Shown one piece after another: positions 27,001 to 42,000 of a stretch of 64,000 nt of DNA. Numbering within the stretch: the first letter of the stretch is position 1; the number at the start of each line of letters is the position of its first letter. The notes beneath the pieces were generated by a model. That model was not told the DNA's origin. It made no database searches and was given only the letters and a program-made list of their open reading frames with translations. Made by a program: the position numbers and the translations under genes. Source of the DNA: Alentia gelatinosa (Eukaryota; Annelida; Polychaeta; Phyllodocida; Polynoidae); contig OX465579.1 of assembly GCA_950022655.1 (NCBI GenBank), forward strand, positions 75,217,193 to 75,281,192, written 5' to 3'.

Positions 27001-30000
27001 AGTAGAAATTAGGATGCTCTTGAAATAAATTGACACATTTGTTGAAAACATCCATTTGTAACTCACCACTGGAAGTGTCTACTGATGTTGTTTCCACAGA
27101 GGCTAGAAATTAAATAGAGAGAACATCTTAAAAATAGGCCTTTGCCTCAATGAACTATCATAATGTTCATTGTATTTCTATTCTTATTTTTGTTGAGATA
27201 AAAAATCTTTGCATTGTAATGGAGATGGTCAACATATTTAAAAGTACCTTTCTGCTTCCGCTCCATAGAGAGTACTTTTCTTAAGATAATTATCAAATTT
27301 TTCAATTCTATTAACTCATTCTACACAAATGCATCCTCTATCACAATGTTGAAAAAGGTTGCAAATTATCCATCTTAATTGTTTATAATGGTTACTTAGA
27401 AAGGTCTATTGGTACTCACTCGAAGGAATTTCTGTTGAGGTTAGAGTTACCGATTCTGAAAGGTGATTTGAGACTCATGAGAAAGGGCCATCAACATAGA
27501 TCGATTCAGTATTGTCCAAACCCTTTAAGCTACTAGTAACAGCAATAGGATTCCTCCTTATAAAAGATTCTGAATGAAAATGAAGCTTACCTGTAGTGCT
27601 CAGTAGTGGGGTTGTTTCTACAGCTGCTAAAAGAAAAAAAAAGACATGAAGTTAGATTGAACTATATATGGCGGTGAAAATCTCATCAATTTTCCTTTTG
27701 GCCCGACAGTTAAACCAAGAGTATTGTACATTCTGACTATCACAGCTTGTTATAAAATTGGATAAAGACCCTCCCCAATATGTCCAAATCAGGTAGACTG
27801 GTTTAAATTTAATCACTACTGAGAATTATGTGTTATCTACAGAGGTTCATTGATTATAGTCCCTGCACTAGAGATCAAATGTGTGCTTGTGTAATTGATT
27901 AAAAGTACTTACAGGAAAAGCTCTCTTCTGATGTTGTAGGTGCTCCAGAGACTACAAAGGAAAGATCAAAGCACATTTCAGGAAACTAGACTTGAATAGA
28001 ACTGTGCAACTAGGATATGAAATTGCTAATATCATAAAACTGAGATTGTGTTTCCTCATTTTGTCACTGATTTTGAGGGGTGAGCCACATAGATAAAAAG
28101 TAGAAATTAGGATGCTCTTGAAATAAATTGACACATTTGTTGAAAACATCCATTTGTAACTCACCACTGGAAGTGTCTACTGATGTTGTTTCCACAGAGG
28201 CTAGAAATTAAATAGAGAGAACATCTTAAAAATAGGCCTTTGCCTCAATAAACTATCATAATGGGCATTGTATTTCTATTCTTATTTTTGGTGAGATAAA
28301 AAATCTTTGCACTGTGATGGAGATGCTCAACATATTTAAAAGTACCTTTCTGCTTCCGCACCATAAAGAGTTCTATTCTTAAGATAATTATCAAATTTTT
28401 CAATTCTATTAACTCATTCTACACAAATGCATCCTCTATCACAATGTTGAAAAAGGTTGCAAATTATCCATCTTAATTGTTTATAATGGTTACTTAGAAA
28501 GGTCTATTGGTACTCACTCGAAGGAATTTCTGTTGAGGTTGGAGTAACCGATTCTGAAAGGTGATTTGAGACTCATGAGAAGGGGCCATCAACATAGATC
28601 GATTCAGTATTGTCCAAACCCTTTAAGCTATTAGTAACAGCAATAGGATTCCTCCTTATAAAAGATTCTGAATGAAAATGAAGCTTACCTGTAGTGCTCA
28701 GTAGTGTGGTTGTTTCCACATCTGCTAAAAGTAAAAATAAGACATGAAGTTAGATTGAACTATATATGGCGGTGAAAATCTCATCGAGTTCCCTTTTGGC
28801 CTGACAGTTGAACGAAGAGTATTGTACACTCTGACTATCACAGCTTGTGATAAAATTGGATAAAGACCCTCCCCAATATGTCCAAATCAGGTAGACTGGT
28901 TTAAATTTAATCACTACTAAGAATTATCTGTTATCTACAGAGGTTCATTGACTATAGACCCTGCACTTGAGATCAAATGTGTGCTTGTGTAATTGATTAA
29001 AAGTATTTACAGGAAGAGCTCTCTTCTGATGTTGGAGGTGCTCCAGACACTACAAAGGAAAGATCAAAGCACTTTTCAGGAAACTGGACTTTGATAGAAA
29101 TATGCAACTAGGATATGAAATTGCTAATATCATAAAACTGAGATTGTGTTTCCTCATTTTGTCACTGATTTTGAGGGGTGAGCCACATACATAAAAAGTA
29201 GAAATTAGGATGCTCTTAAAATAAATTGACACATTTGTTGAAAACATCCATTTGTAACTCACCACTGGAAGTGTCTACTGATGTTGTTTCCACAGAGGCT
29301 AGAAATTAAATAGAGAGAACATCTTAAAAATAGGCCTTTGCCTCAATGAACTATCATAATGTTCATTGTATATCTATTCTTATTTTTGTTGAGATAAAAA
29401 ATATTTGCATTGTAATGGAGATGGTCAACATATCTTAAAAAACCTTTCTGCTTCCGCTCCATAGAGAGTACTATTCTTAAGATAATTATCAAATTTTTCA
29501 ATTCTATCAACACATACTACACAAATGCATCCTCTATCACAATGTTGAAAAAGGCTGCAAATTATCCATCTTAATTGTTTATAATGGTTACTTAGAAAGG
29601 TCTATTGGTACTCACTCGAAGGAATTTCTGTTGAAGTTGGAGTTACCGATTCTGAAAGGTGATTTGAGACTCATGAGAAAGGGCCACCAACATAGATTGA
29701 TTCAGTATTGTCCAAACCTTTTAAGCTACTAGTAACAGCAATAGGATTCCTCCTTATAAAAGATTCTGAATGAAAATGAAGCTTACCTGTAGTGCTCAGT
29801 AGTGTGGTTGTTTCCACAGCTGCTAAAAGAAAAAATAAGACATGAAGTAAGATTGAACTATATATGGCGGTGAAAATCTCATCAAGTTCCCTTTTGGCCT
29901 GACAGTTGAACGAAGAGTATTGTACACTCTGACTATCACAGCTTGTGATAAAATTGGATTAAGACCCTCCCCAATATGTCCAAATCAGGTGCACTGGTTT

Positions 30001-33000
30001 AAATTTAATCACTACTAAGAATTATCTGTTATCTACAGAGGTTCATTGACTTTATTATCCATCGTATACAAAGCCCCCATTGAAAATGTATAGGGACTCA
30101 GTAAACCACGACCCATTGTATAAAACCTGTCAGATACAATAACTGTGGTATACGGATTCAAACCTGTGGTATACGGCCTTAAAACCATGGTATACGGGAA
30201 AAATAGTCCCTTTTGCTTTAGAGCAAAGAAATAGTCCCCACTGTTATACCATTTAATGTGGCAATTACTGGGTTTAATTTATTCGAAAAGATGGATAATA
30301 AATACAATAAACGATGATTTTGTGGACAGGCGGCTCTGTAAACCACTCGAGGTTGACCTAGTAATACACTCGCTAGCGCTCGTGTATTACTAAGCGTCAA
30401 CCTCTCGTGGTTTACGGCCGCCTGTCCACAAAACCATTGATTATTGTCTATATAGACCCTGCACTAGAGATCAAATGTGTGCTTGTGTAATTGATTAAAA
30501 GTACTTACAGGAAGAGCTCTGTTCTGATGGTGTAGGTGCTCCAGAGACTACAAAGGAAAGATCAAAGCACATTTCAGGAAACTGGACTTGGATAGAACTG
30601 TGCAACTAGGATATGAAATTGCTAATATCATAAAACTGAGATTGTGTTTCCTCATTTTGTCACTGATTTTGAGGGGTGAGCCACATAGATAAAAAGTAGA
30701 AATTAGGATGCTCTTGAAATAAATTGACACATTTGTTGAAAACATCCATTTGTAACTCACCACTGGAATTGTCTCCTGATGTTGTTTCCACAGAGGCTAG
30801 AAATTAAATAGAGAGAACATCTTAAAAATAGGCCTTTGCCTCAATGAACTATCATAATGTTCATTGTATATCTATTCTTATTTTTGTTGAGATAAAAAAT
30901 CTTTGCACTGTGATGGAGATGGTCAACATATTTAAAAGTACCTTTCTGCTTCCGCTCCATAAAGAGTTCTATTCTTAAGATAATTATCAAATTTTTCACT
31001 TTTATTAACTCATTCTACACAAATGCATCCTCTATCACAATGTTGAAAAAGGTTACAAATTATCCATCTTAATTGTTTATAATGGTTACTTAGAAAGGTC
31101 TATTGGTACTCACTCAAAGGAATTTCTGTTGAAGTTGGAGTTACCGATTCTGAAAGGTGATTTGAGACTCATGAGAAAGGGCCATCAACATAGATTGATT
31201 CAGTATTGTCCAAACCTTTTAAGCTACTAGTAACAGCAATAGGATTCCTCCTTATAAAAGATTCTGAATGAAAATGAAGCTTACCTGTAGTGCTCAGTAG
31301 TGTGGTTGTTTCCACAGCTGCTAAAAGAAAAAATAAGACATGAAGTTAGATTGAACTATATATGGCGGTGAAAATCTCATCAAGTTCCCTTTTGGCCTGA
31401 CAGTTGAACGAAGAGTATTGTACACTCTGACTATCACAGCTTGTGATAAAATTGGATTAAGACCCTCCCCAATATGTCCAAATCAGGTAGACTGGTTTAA
31501 ATTTAATCACTACTAAGAATTATCTGTTATCTACAGAGGTTCATTGACTTTATTATCCATCGTATACAAAGCCCCCATTGAAAATGTATAGGGACTCAGT
31601 AAACCACGACCCATTGTATAAAACCTGTCAGATACCATAACTGTGGTATACGGATTCAAACCTGTGGTATACGGCCTTAAAACCATGGTATATGGGAAAA
31701 ATAGTCCCTTTTGCTTTAGAGCAAAGAAATAGTCCCCACTGTTATACCATTTAATGTGGCAATTACTGGGTTTAATTTATTCGAAAAGATGGATAATAAA
31801 TACAATAAAAGATGATTTTGTGGACAGGCGGCTCTGTAAACCACTCAAGGTTGACCTCGTAATACACTCGCTAGCGCTCGTGTATTACTAAGCGTCAACC
31901 TCTCGTGGTTTACGGCCGCCTATCCACAAAACCATCGATTATTGTCTATATAGACCCTGCACTAGAGATCAAATGTGTGCTTGTGTAATTGATTAAAAGT
32001 ACTTACAGGAAAAGCTCTCTTCTGATGTTGTAGGTGCTACAGACATTACAAAGGAAAGATCGAAGCACATTTCAGGAAACTGGACTTGGATAGAACTGTG
32101 CAACTAGGATATGAAATTCCTAATATCATAAAACTGAGTTTGTGTTTCCTCATTTTGTCACTGATTTTGAGGGGTGAGCCACATAGATAAAAAGTAGAAA
32201 TTAGGATGCTCTTGAAATAAATTGACACATTTGTTGAAAACATCCATTTGTAACTCACCACTGGAAGTGTCTACTGATGTTGTTTCCACAGAGGCTAGAA
32301 ATTAAATAGAGAGAACATCTTAAAAATAGGCCTTTGCCTCAATGAACTATCATAATGTTCATTGTATATCTATTCTTATTTTTGTTGAGATAAAAAATCT
32401 TTGCATTGTAATGGAGATGGTCAACATATCTTATAAAACCTTTCTGCTTCCGCTCCATAAAGAGTACTATTCTTAAGATAATTATCAAATTTTTCAATTC
32501 TATTAACTCATTCTACACAAATGCATCCTCTATCACAATGTTGAAAAAGGTTGCAAATTATCCATCTTAATTGTTTATAATGGTTACTTAGAAAGGTCTA
32601 TTGGTACTCACTCGAAGGAATTTCTGTTGAGGTTGGAGTAACCGATTCTGAAAGGTGATTTGAGACTCATGAGAAGGGGCCATCAACATAGATCGATTCA
32701 GTATTGTCCAAACCCTTTAAGCTATTAGTAACAGCAATAGGATTCCTCCTTATAAAAGATTCTGAATGAAAATGAAGCTTACCTGTAGTGCTCAGTAGTG
32801 TGGTTGTTTCCACATCTGCTAAAAGAAAAAATAAGACATGAAGTTAGATTGAACTATATATGGCGGTGAAAATCCCATCAATTTCCCTTTTGGCCTGACA
32901 GTTGAACGAAGAGTATTGTACACTCTGACTATCACAGCTTGTGATAAAATTGGATAAAGACCCTCCCCAATATGTCCAAATCAGGTAGACTGGTTTAAAT

Positions 33001-36000
33001 TTAATCACTACTAAGAATTATCTGTTATCTACAGAGGTTCATTGACTATAGATCCTGCACTTGAGATCAAATGTGTGCTTGTGTAATTGATTAAAAGTAT
33101 TTACAGGAAGAGCTCTCTTCTGATGTTGTAGGTGCTCCAGACACTACAAAGGAAAGATCAAAGCACTTTTCAGGAAACTGGACTTTGATAGAAATATGCA
33201 ACTAGGATATGAAATTGCTAATATTATAAAACTGAGAATGTGTTTCCTAATTTTGTCACTGATTTTGAGGGGTGAGCCACATACATAAAAAGTAGAAATA
33301 AGGATGCTCTTAAAATAAATTGACACATTTGTTGAAAACATCCATTTGTAACTCACCACTGGAAGTGTCTACTGATGTTGTTTCCACAGAGGCTAGAAAT
33401 TAAATAGAGAGAACATCTTAAAAATAGGCCTTTGCCTCAATGAACTATCATAATGTTCATTGTATATCTATTCTTATTTTTGTTGAGATAAAAAATCTTT
33501 GCATTGTAATGGAGATGGTCAACATATCTTATAAAACCTTTCTGCTTCCGCTCCATAGAGAGTACTATTCTTAAGACAATTATCAAATTTTTCAATTCTA
33601 TCAACACATACTACACAAATGCAGCCTCTATCACAATGTTGAAAAAGGCTGCAAATTATCCATCTTAATTGTTTATAATGATTACTTAGAAAGGTCTATT
33701 GGTACTCACTCGAAGGAATTTCTGTTGAAGTTGGAGTTACCGATTCTGAAAGGTGATTTGAGACTCATGAGAAAGGGCCATCAACATAGATTGATTCAGT
33801 ATTGTCCAAACCTTTTAAGCTACTAGTAACAGCAATAGGATTCCTCCTTATAAAAGATTCTGAATGAAAATGAAGCTTACCTGTAGTGCTCAGTAGTGTG
33901 GTTGTTTCCACAGCTGCTAAAAGAAAAAATAAGACATGAAGTTAGATTGAACTATATATGGCGGTGAAAATCTCATCGAGTTCCCTTTTGGCCTGACAGT
34001 TGAACGAAGAGTATTGTACACTCTGACTATCACAGCTTGTGATAAAATTGGATTAAGACCCTCCCCAATATGTCCAAATCAGGTAGACTGGTTTAAATTT
34101 AATCACTACTAAGAATTATCTGTTATCTACAGAGGTTCATTGACTTTTTTATCCATCGTATACAAAGCCCCCATTGAAAATGTATAGGGACTCAGTAAAC
34201 CACGACCCATTGTATAAAACCTGTCAGATACCATAACTGTGGTATACGGATTCAAACCTGTGGTATACGGGAAAAATAGTCCCTTATGCTTTAGAGCAAA
34301 GAAATAGTCCCCACTGTTATATCATTTAATGTGGCATTTACTGGGTTTAATTTATTCGAAATGATGGATAATAAATACAATAAACGATGATTTTGTGGAC
34401 AGGCTGCTCTGTAAACCACTCGAGGTTGACCTCGTAATACACTCGCTAGCGCTCGTGTATTACTAAGCGTCAACCTCTCGTGGTTTACGGCCGCCTGTCC
34501 ACAAAACCATCGATTATTGTCTATATAGACCCTGCACTAGAGATCAAATGTGTCCTTGTGTAATTGATTAAAAGTACTTACAGGAAGAGCTCTGTTCTGA
34601 TGGTGTAGGTGCTCCAGAGACTACAAAGGAAAGATCAAAGCACATTTCAGGAAACTGGACTTGGATAGAACTGTGCAACTAGGATATGAAATTGCTAATA
34701 TCATAAAACTGAGATTGTGTTTCCTCATTTTGTCACTGATTTTGAGGGGTGAGCCACATAGATAAAAAGTAGAAACTAGGATGCTCTTGAAATAAATTGA
34801 CACATTTGTTGAAAACATCCATTTGTAATTCACCACTGGAAGTGTCTACTGATGTTGTTTCCACAGAGGCTAGAAATTAAATAGAGAGAACATGTTAAAA
34901 ATAGGCCTTTGCCTCAATGAACTATCATAATGTGCATTGTATTTCTATTCTTATTTTTGTTGAGATAAAAAATCTTTGCATTGTAATGGAGATGGTCAAC
35001 ATATTTAAAAGTACCTTTCTGCTTCCGCTCCATAGAGAGTTCTATTCTTAAGATAATTATCAAATTTTTCAATTCTATCAACACATACTACACAAATGCA
35101 TCCTCTATCACAATGTTGAAAAAGGTTACAAATTATCCATCTTAATTGTTTATAATGGTTACTTAGAAAGGTCTATTGGTACTCACTCGAAGGAATTTCT
35201 GTTGAGTTTGGAGTTACCGATTCTGAAAGGTGATTTGAGACTCATGAGAAAGGGCCATCAACATAGATCGATTCAGTATTGTCCAAACCCTTTAAGCTAC
35301 TAGTAACAGCAATAGGATTCCTCCTTATAAAAGATTCTGAGTGAAAATGAAGCTTACCTGTAGTGCTCAGTAGTGGGGTTGTTTCTACAGCTGCTAAAAG
35401 AAAAAAAAAGACATGAAGTTAGATTGAACTATATATGGCGGTGAAAATCTCATCAATTTTCCTTTTGGCCCGACAGTTAAACCAAGAGTATTGTACATTC
35501 TGACTATCACAGCTTGTTATAAAATTGGATAAAGACCCTCCCCAATATGTCCAAATCAGGTAGACTGGTTTAAATTTAATCACTACTGAGAATTATGTGT
35601 TATCTACAGAGGTTCATTGATTATAGTCCCTGCACTAGAGATCAAATGTGTGCTTGTGTAATTGATTAAAAGTACTTACAGGAAAAGCTCTCTTCTGATG
35701 TTGTAGGTGCTACAGACACTACAAAGGAAACATCAAAGCACATTTCAGGAAACTGGACTTGGATAGAACTGTGCAACCAGGATATGAAATTGCTAATATC
35801 ATAAAACTGAGTTTGTGTTTCCTCATTTTGTCACTGATTTTGAGGGGTGAGCCACATAGATAAAAAGTAGAAATTAGGATGCTCTTGAAATAAATTGACA
35901 CATTTGTTGAAAACATCCATTTGTAACTCACCACTGGAATTGTCTACTGATGTTGTTTCCACAGAGGCTAGAAATTAAAAAGAGAGAACATCTTAAAAAT

Positions 36001-39000
36001 AGGCCTTTGCCTCAATAAACTATCATAATGTTCATTGTATTTCTATTCTTATTTTTGTTGAGATAAAAAATCTTTGCATTGTAATGGAGATGGTCAACAT
36101 ATCTAAAAGTACTTTCTGCTTCCGCTCCATAGAGAGTACTTTTCTTAAGATAATTATCAAATTTTTCAATTCTATCAACACATACTACACAAATGCATCC
36201 TCTATCACAATGTTGAAAAAGGCTGCAAATTATCCATCTTAATTGTTTATAATGGTTACTTAGAAAGGTCTATTGGTACTCACTCAAAGGAATTTCTGTT
36301 GAAGTTGGAGTTACCGATTCTGAAAGGTGATTTGAGACTCATGAGAAAGGGTCATCAACATAGATTGATTCAGTATTGTCCAAACCTTTTAAGCTACTAG
36401 TAGCAGCAATAGGATTCCTCCTTATAAAAGATTCTGAATGAAAATGAAGCTTACCTGTAGTGCTCAGTAGTGTGGTTGTTTCCACAGCTGCTAAAAGAAA
36501 AAATAAGACATGAAGTTAGATTGAACTATATATGGCGGTGAAAATCTCATCGAGTTCCCTTTTGGCCTGACAGTTGAACGAAGAGTATTGTACACTCTGA
36601 CTATCACAGCTTGTGATAAAATTGGATTAAGACCCTCCCCAATATGTCCAAATCAGGTAGACTGGTTTAAATTTAATCACTACTAAGAATTATCTGTTAT
36701 CTACAGAGGTTCATTGACTTTTTTATCCATCGTATACAAAGCCCCCATTGAAAATGTATGGGGACTCAGTAAACCATGACCCATTGTATAAAACCTGTCA
36801 GATACAATAACTGTGGTATACGGATTCAAACCTGTGGTATACGGCCTTAAAACCATGGTATACGGGAAAAATAGTCCCTTTTGCTTTAGAGCAAAGAAAT
36901 AGTCTCCACTGTTATACCATTTAATGTGGCAATTACTGGGTTTAATTTATTCGAAAAGATGGATAATAAATACAATAGACGATGATTTTGTGGACAGGCG
37001 GCTCTGTAAACCACTCGAGGTTGACCTCGTAATACACTCGCTAGCGCTCGTGTATTACTAAGCGTCAACCTCTCGTGGTTTACGGCCGCCTGTCCACAAA
37101 ACCATCGATTATTGTCTATATAGACCCTGCACTAGAGATCAAATGTGTGCTTGTGTAATTGATTAAAAGTACTTACAGTAAGAGCTCTCTTCTGATGTTG
37201 TAGGTGCTCCAGAGACTACAAAGGAAAGATCAAAGCACATTTCAGGAAACTGGACTTGAATAGAACTGTGCAACTAGGATATGAAATTGCTAATATCATA
37301 AAACTGAGATTGTGTTTCCTCATTTTGTCACTGATTTTGAGGGGTGAGCCACATAGATAAAAAGTAGAAATTAGGATGCTCTTGAAATAAATTGACACAT
37401 TTGTTGAAAACATCCATTTGTAACTCACCACTGGAAGTGTCTACTGATGTTGTTTCCACAGAGGCTAGAAATTAAATATAGAGAACATCTTAAAAATAGG
37501 CCTTTGCCTCAATGAACTATCATAATGTGCATTGTATTTCTATTCTTATTTTTGGTGAGATAAAAAATCTTTGCACTGTGATGGAGATGGTCAACATATT
37601 TAAAAGTACCTTTCTGCTTCCGCTCCATAAAGAGTTCTATTCTTAAGATAATTATCAAATTTTTCAATTCTATTAACTCATTCTACACAAATGCATCCTC
37701 TATCACAATGTTGAAAAAGGTTGCAAATTATCCATCTTAATTGTTTATAATGGTTACTTAGAAAGGTCTATTGGTACTCACTCGAAGGAATTGCTGTTGA
37801 GGTTAGAGTTACCGATTCTGAAAGGTGATTTGAGACTCATGAGAAAGGGCCATCAACATAGATCGATTCAGTATTGTCCAAACCCTTTAAGCTACTAGTA
37901 ACAGCAATAGGATTCCTCCTTATAAAAGATTCTGAATGAAAATGAAGCTTACCTGTAGTGCTCAGTAGTGGGGTTGTTTCTACAGCTGCTAAAAGAAAAA
38001 AAAAGACATGAAGTTAGATTGAACTATATATGGCGGTGAAAATCTCATCAATTTTCCTTTTGGCCCGACAGTTAAACCAAGAGTATTGTACATTCTGACT
38101 ATCACAGCTTGTTATAAAATTGGATAAAGACCCTCCCCAATATGTCCAAATCAGGTAGACTGGTTTAAATTTAATCACTACTGAGAATTATGTGTTATCT
38201 ACAGAGGTTCATTGATTATAGTCCCTGCACTAGAGATCAAATGTGTGCTTGTGTAATTGATTAAAAGTACTTACAGGAAAAGCTCTCTTCTGATGTTGTA
38301 GGTGCTCCAGAGACTACAAAGGAAAGATCAAAGCACATTTCAGGAAACTAGACTTGAATAGAACTGTGCAACTAGGATATGAAATTGCTAATATCATAAA
38401 ACTGAGATTGTGTTTCCTCATTTTGTCACTGATTTTGAGGGGTGAGCCACATAGATAAAAAGTAGAAATTAGGATGCTCTTGAAATAAATTGACACATTT
38501 GTTGAAAACATCCATTTGTAACTCACCACTGGAAGTGTCTACTGATGTTGTTTCCACAGAGGCTAGAAATTAAATAGAGAGAACATCTTAAAAATAGGCC
38601 TTTGCCTCAATAAACTATCATAATGGGCATTGTATTTCTATTCTTATTTTTGGTGAGATAAAAAATCTTTGCACTGTGATGGAGATGCTCAACATATTTA
38701 AAAGTACCTTTCTGCTTCCGCACCATAAAGAGTTCTATTCTTAAGATAATTATCAAATTTTTCAATTCTATTAACTCATTCTACACAAATGCATCCTCTA
38801 TCACAATGTTGAAAAAGGTTGCAAATTATCCATCTTAATTGTTTATAATGGTTACTTAGAAAGGTCTATTGGTACTCACTCGAAGGAATTTCTGTTGAGG
38901 TTGGAGTAACCGATTCTGAAAGGTGATTTGAGACTCATGAGAAAGGGCCACCAACATAGATTGATTCAGTATTGTCCAAACCTTTTAAGCTACTAGTAAC

Positions 39001-42000
39001 AGCAATAGGATTCCTCCTTATAAAAGATTCTGAATGAAAATGAAGCTTACCTGTAGTGCTCAGTAGTGTGGTTGTTTCCACAGCTGCTAAAAGAAAAAAT
39101 AAGACATGAAGTAAGATTGAACTATATATGGCGGTGAAAATCTCATCAAGTTCCCTTTTGGCCTGACAGTTGAACGAAGAGTATTGTACACTCTGACTAT
39201 CACAGCTTGTGATAAAATTGGATTAAGACCCTCCCCAATATGTCCAAATCAGGTGCACTGGTTTAAATTTAATCACTACTAAGAATTATCTGTTATCTAC
39301 AGAGGTTCATTGACTTTATTATCCATCGTATACAAAGCCCCCATTGAAAATGTATAGGGACTCAGTAAACCACGACCCATTGTATAAAACCTGTCAGATA
39401 CAATAACTGTGGTATACGGATTCAAACCTGTGGTATACGGCCTTAAAACCATGGTATACGGGAAAAATAGTCCCTTTTGCTTTAGAGCAAAGAAATAGTC
39501 TCCACTGTTATACCATTTAATGTGGCAATTACTGGGTTTAATTTATTCGAAAAGATGGATAATAAATACAATAAACGATGATTTTGTGGACAGGCGGCTC
39601 TGTAAACCACTCGAGGTTGACCTAGTAATACACTCGCTAGCGCTCGTGTATTACTAAGCGTCAACCTCTCGTGGTTTACGGCCGCCTGTCCACAAAACCA
39701 TTGATTATTGTCTATATAGACCCTGCACTAGAGATCAAATGTGTGCTTGTGTAATTGATTAAAAGTACTTACAGGAAGAGCTCTGTTCTGATGGTGTAGG
39801 TGCTCCAGAGACTACAAAGGAAAGATCAAAGCACATTTCAGGAAACTGGACTTGGATAGAACTGTGCAACTAGGATATGAAATTGCTAATATCATAAAAC
39901 TGAGATTGTGTTTCCTCATTTTGTCACTGATTTTGAGGGGTGAGCCACATAGATAAAAAGTAGAAATTAGGATGCTCTTGAAATAAATTGACACATTTGT
40001 TGAAAACATCCATTTGTAACTCACCACTGGAAGTGTCTACTGATGTTGTTTCCACAGAGGCTAGAAATTAAATAGAGAGAACATGTAAATATAGGCCTTT
40101 GCCTCAATGAACTATCATAATGTGCATTGTATTTCTATTCTTATTTTTGTTGAGATAAAAAATCTTTGCATTGTAATGGAGATGGTCAACATATTTAAAA
40201 GTACCTTTCTGCTTCCGCTCCATAGAGAGTACTATTCTTAAGATAATTATCAAATTTTTCAATTCTATCAACACATACTACACAAATGCATCCTCTATCA
40301 CAATGTTGAAAAAAAGGTTACAAATTATCCATCTTAATTGTTTATAATGGTTACTTAGAAAGGTCTATTGGTACTCACTCGAAGGAATTTCTGTTGAGGT
40401 TGGAGTCACCGATTCTGAAAGGTGATTTGAGACTCATGAGAAAGGGCCATCAACATAGATCGATCAGTATTGTCCAAACCTTTTAAGCTACTAGTAACAG
40501 CAATAGGATTCATCCTTATAAAAGATTCTGAATGAAAATGAAGCTTACCTGTAGTGCTCAGTAGTGGGGTTGTTTCCACAGCTGCTAAAAGAAAAAATAA
40601 GACATGAAGTTAGATTGAACTATATATGGCGGTGAAAATCGCATCAATTTCCCTTTTGGCCTGACAGTTAAACCAAGAGTATTGTACACTCTGACTATCA
40701 CAGCTTGTTATAAAATTGGATAAAGACCCTCCCCAATATGTCCAAATCAGGTAGACTGGTTTAAATTTAATCACTACTAAGAATTATGTGTTATCTACAG
40801 AGGTTCATTGACTATAGTCCCTGCACTAGAGATCAAATGTGTGCTTGTGTAATTGATTAAAAGTACTTACAGGAAAAGCTCTCTTCTGATGTTGTAGGTG
40901 CTACAGACACTACAAAGGAAAGATCAAAGGACATTTCAGGAAACTGGACTTGGATAGAACTGTGCAACTAGGATATGAAATTGCTAATATCATAAAACTG
41001 AGTTTTTGTTTCCTCATTTTGTCACTGATTTTGAGGGGTGAGCCACATAGATAAAAAGTAGAAATTCGGATGCTCTTGAAATAAATTGACACATTTGTTG
41101 AAAACATCCATTTGTAACTTACCACTGGAAGTGTCTACTGATGTTGTTTCCACAGAGGCTAGAAATTAAATAGAGAGAACATCTTAAAAATAGGCCTTTG
41201 CCTCAATGAACTATCATAATGTGCATTGATTTCTATTCTTATTTTTGTTGAGATAAAAAATCTTTGCACTATGATGGAGATGGTCAACATATTTAAAAGT
41301 ACCCTTCTGCTTCCGCTCCATAGAGAGTACTTTTCTTAAGATAATTATCAAATTTTTCAATTCTATTAACTCATTCTACACAAATGCATCCTCTATCACA
41401 ATGTTGAAAAAGGCTGCAAATTATCCATCTTAATTGTTTATAATGGTTACTTAGAAAGGTCTATTGGTACTCACCCGAAGGAATTTCTGTTGAGGTTGGA
41501 GTTACCGATTCTGAAAGGTGATTTGAGACTCATGAGAAGGGGCCATTAACATAGATCGATTCAGTATTGTCCAAACCCTTTAAGCTATTAGTAACAGCAA
41601 TAGGATTCCTCCTTATAAAAGATTCTGAATGAAAATGAAGCTTACCTGTAGTGCTCAGTAGTGTGGTTGTTTCCACATCTGCTAAAAGAAAAAATAAGAC
41701 ATGAAGTTAGATTGAATTATATATGGTGGTGAAAATCCCATCAATTTCCCTTCTGGCCTGACAGTTGAACCAAGAGTATTGTACACTCTGACTATCACAG
41801 CTTGTGACAAAATTGGATAAAGACCCTCCCCAATATGTCCAAATCAGGTAGACTGGTTTAAATTTAATCACTACTGAGAATTATTTGTTATCTACAGAGG
41901 TTCATTGACTATAGACCCTGCACTAGAGATCAAATGTGTGCTTGTGTAAATGATTAAAAGTACTTACAGGAAAGGCTCTCTTCTGATGTTGTAGGTGCTA

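Larger units (their letters stand above)
1..27309. repeat. 29.5-kb higher-order block, copy 1 (left end outside window)
   Basis: Position n matches n+29,527 from 1 to 24251, and n+32,124 from 24252 to 27309. I noticed only five substitutions against copy 2 (5027, 9974, 11744, 17167, 22578); more may exist. The 29,527-bp spacing spans 24 units, 8 long and 16 short. Confidence 0.85.
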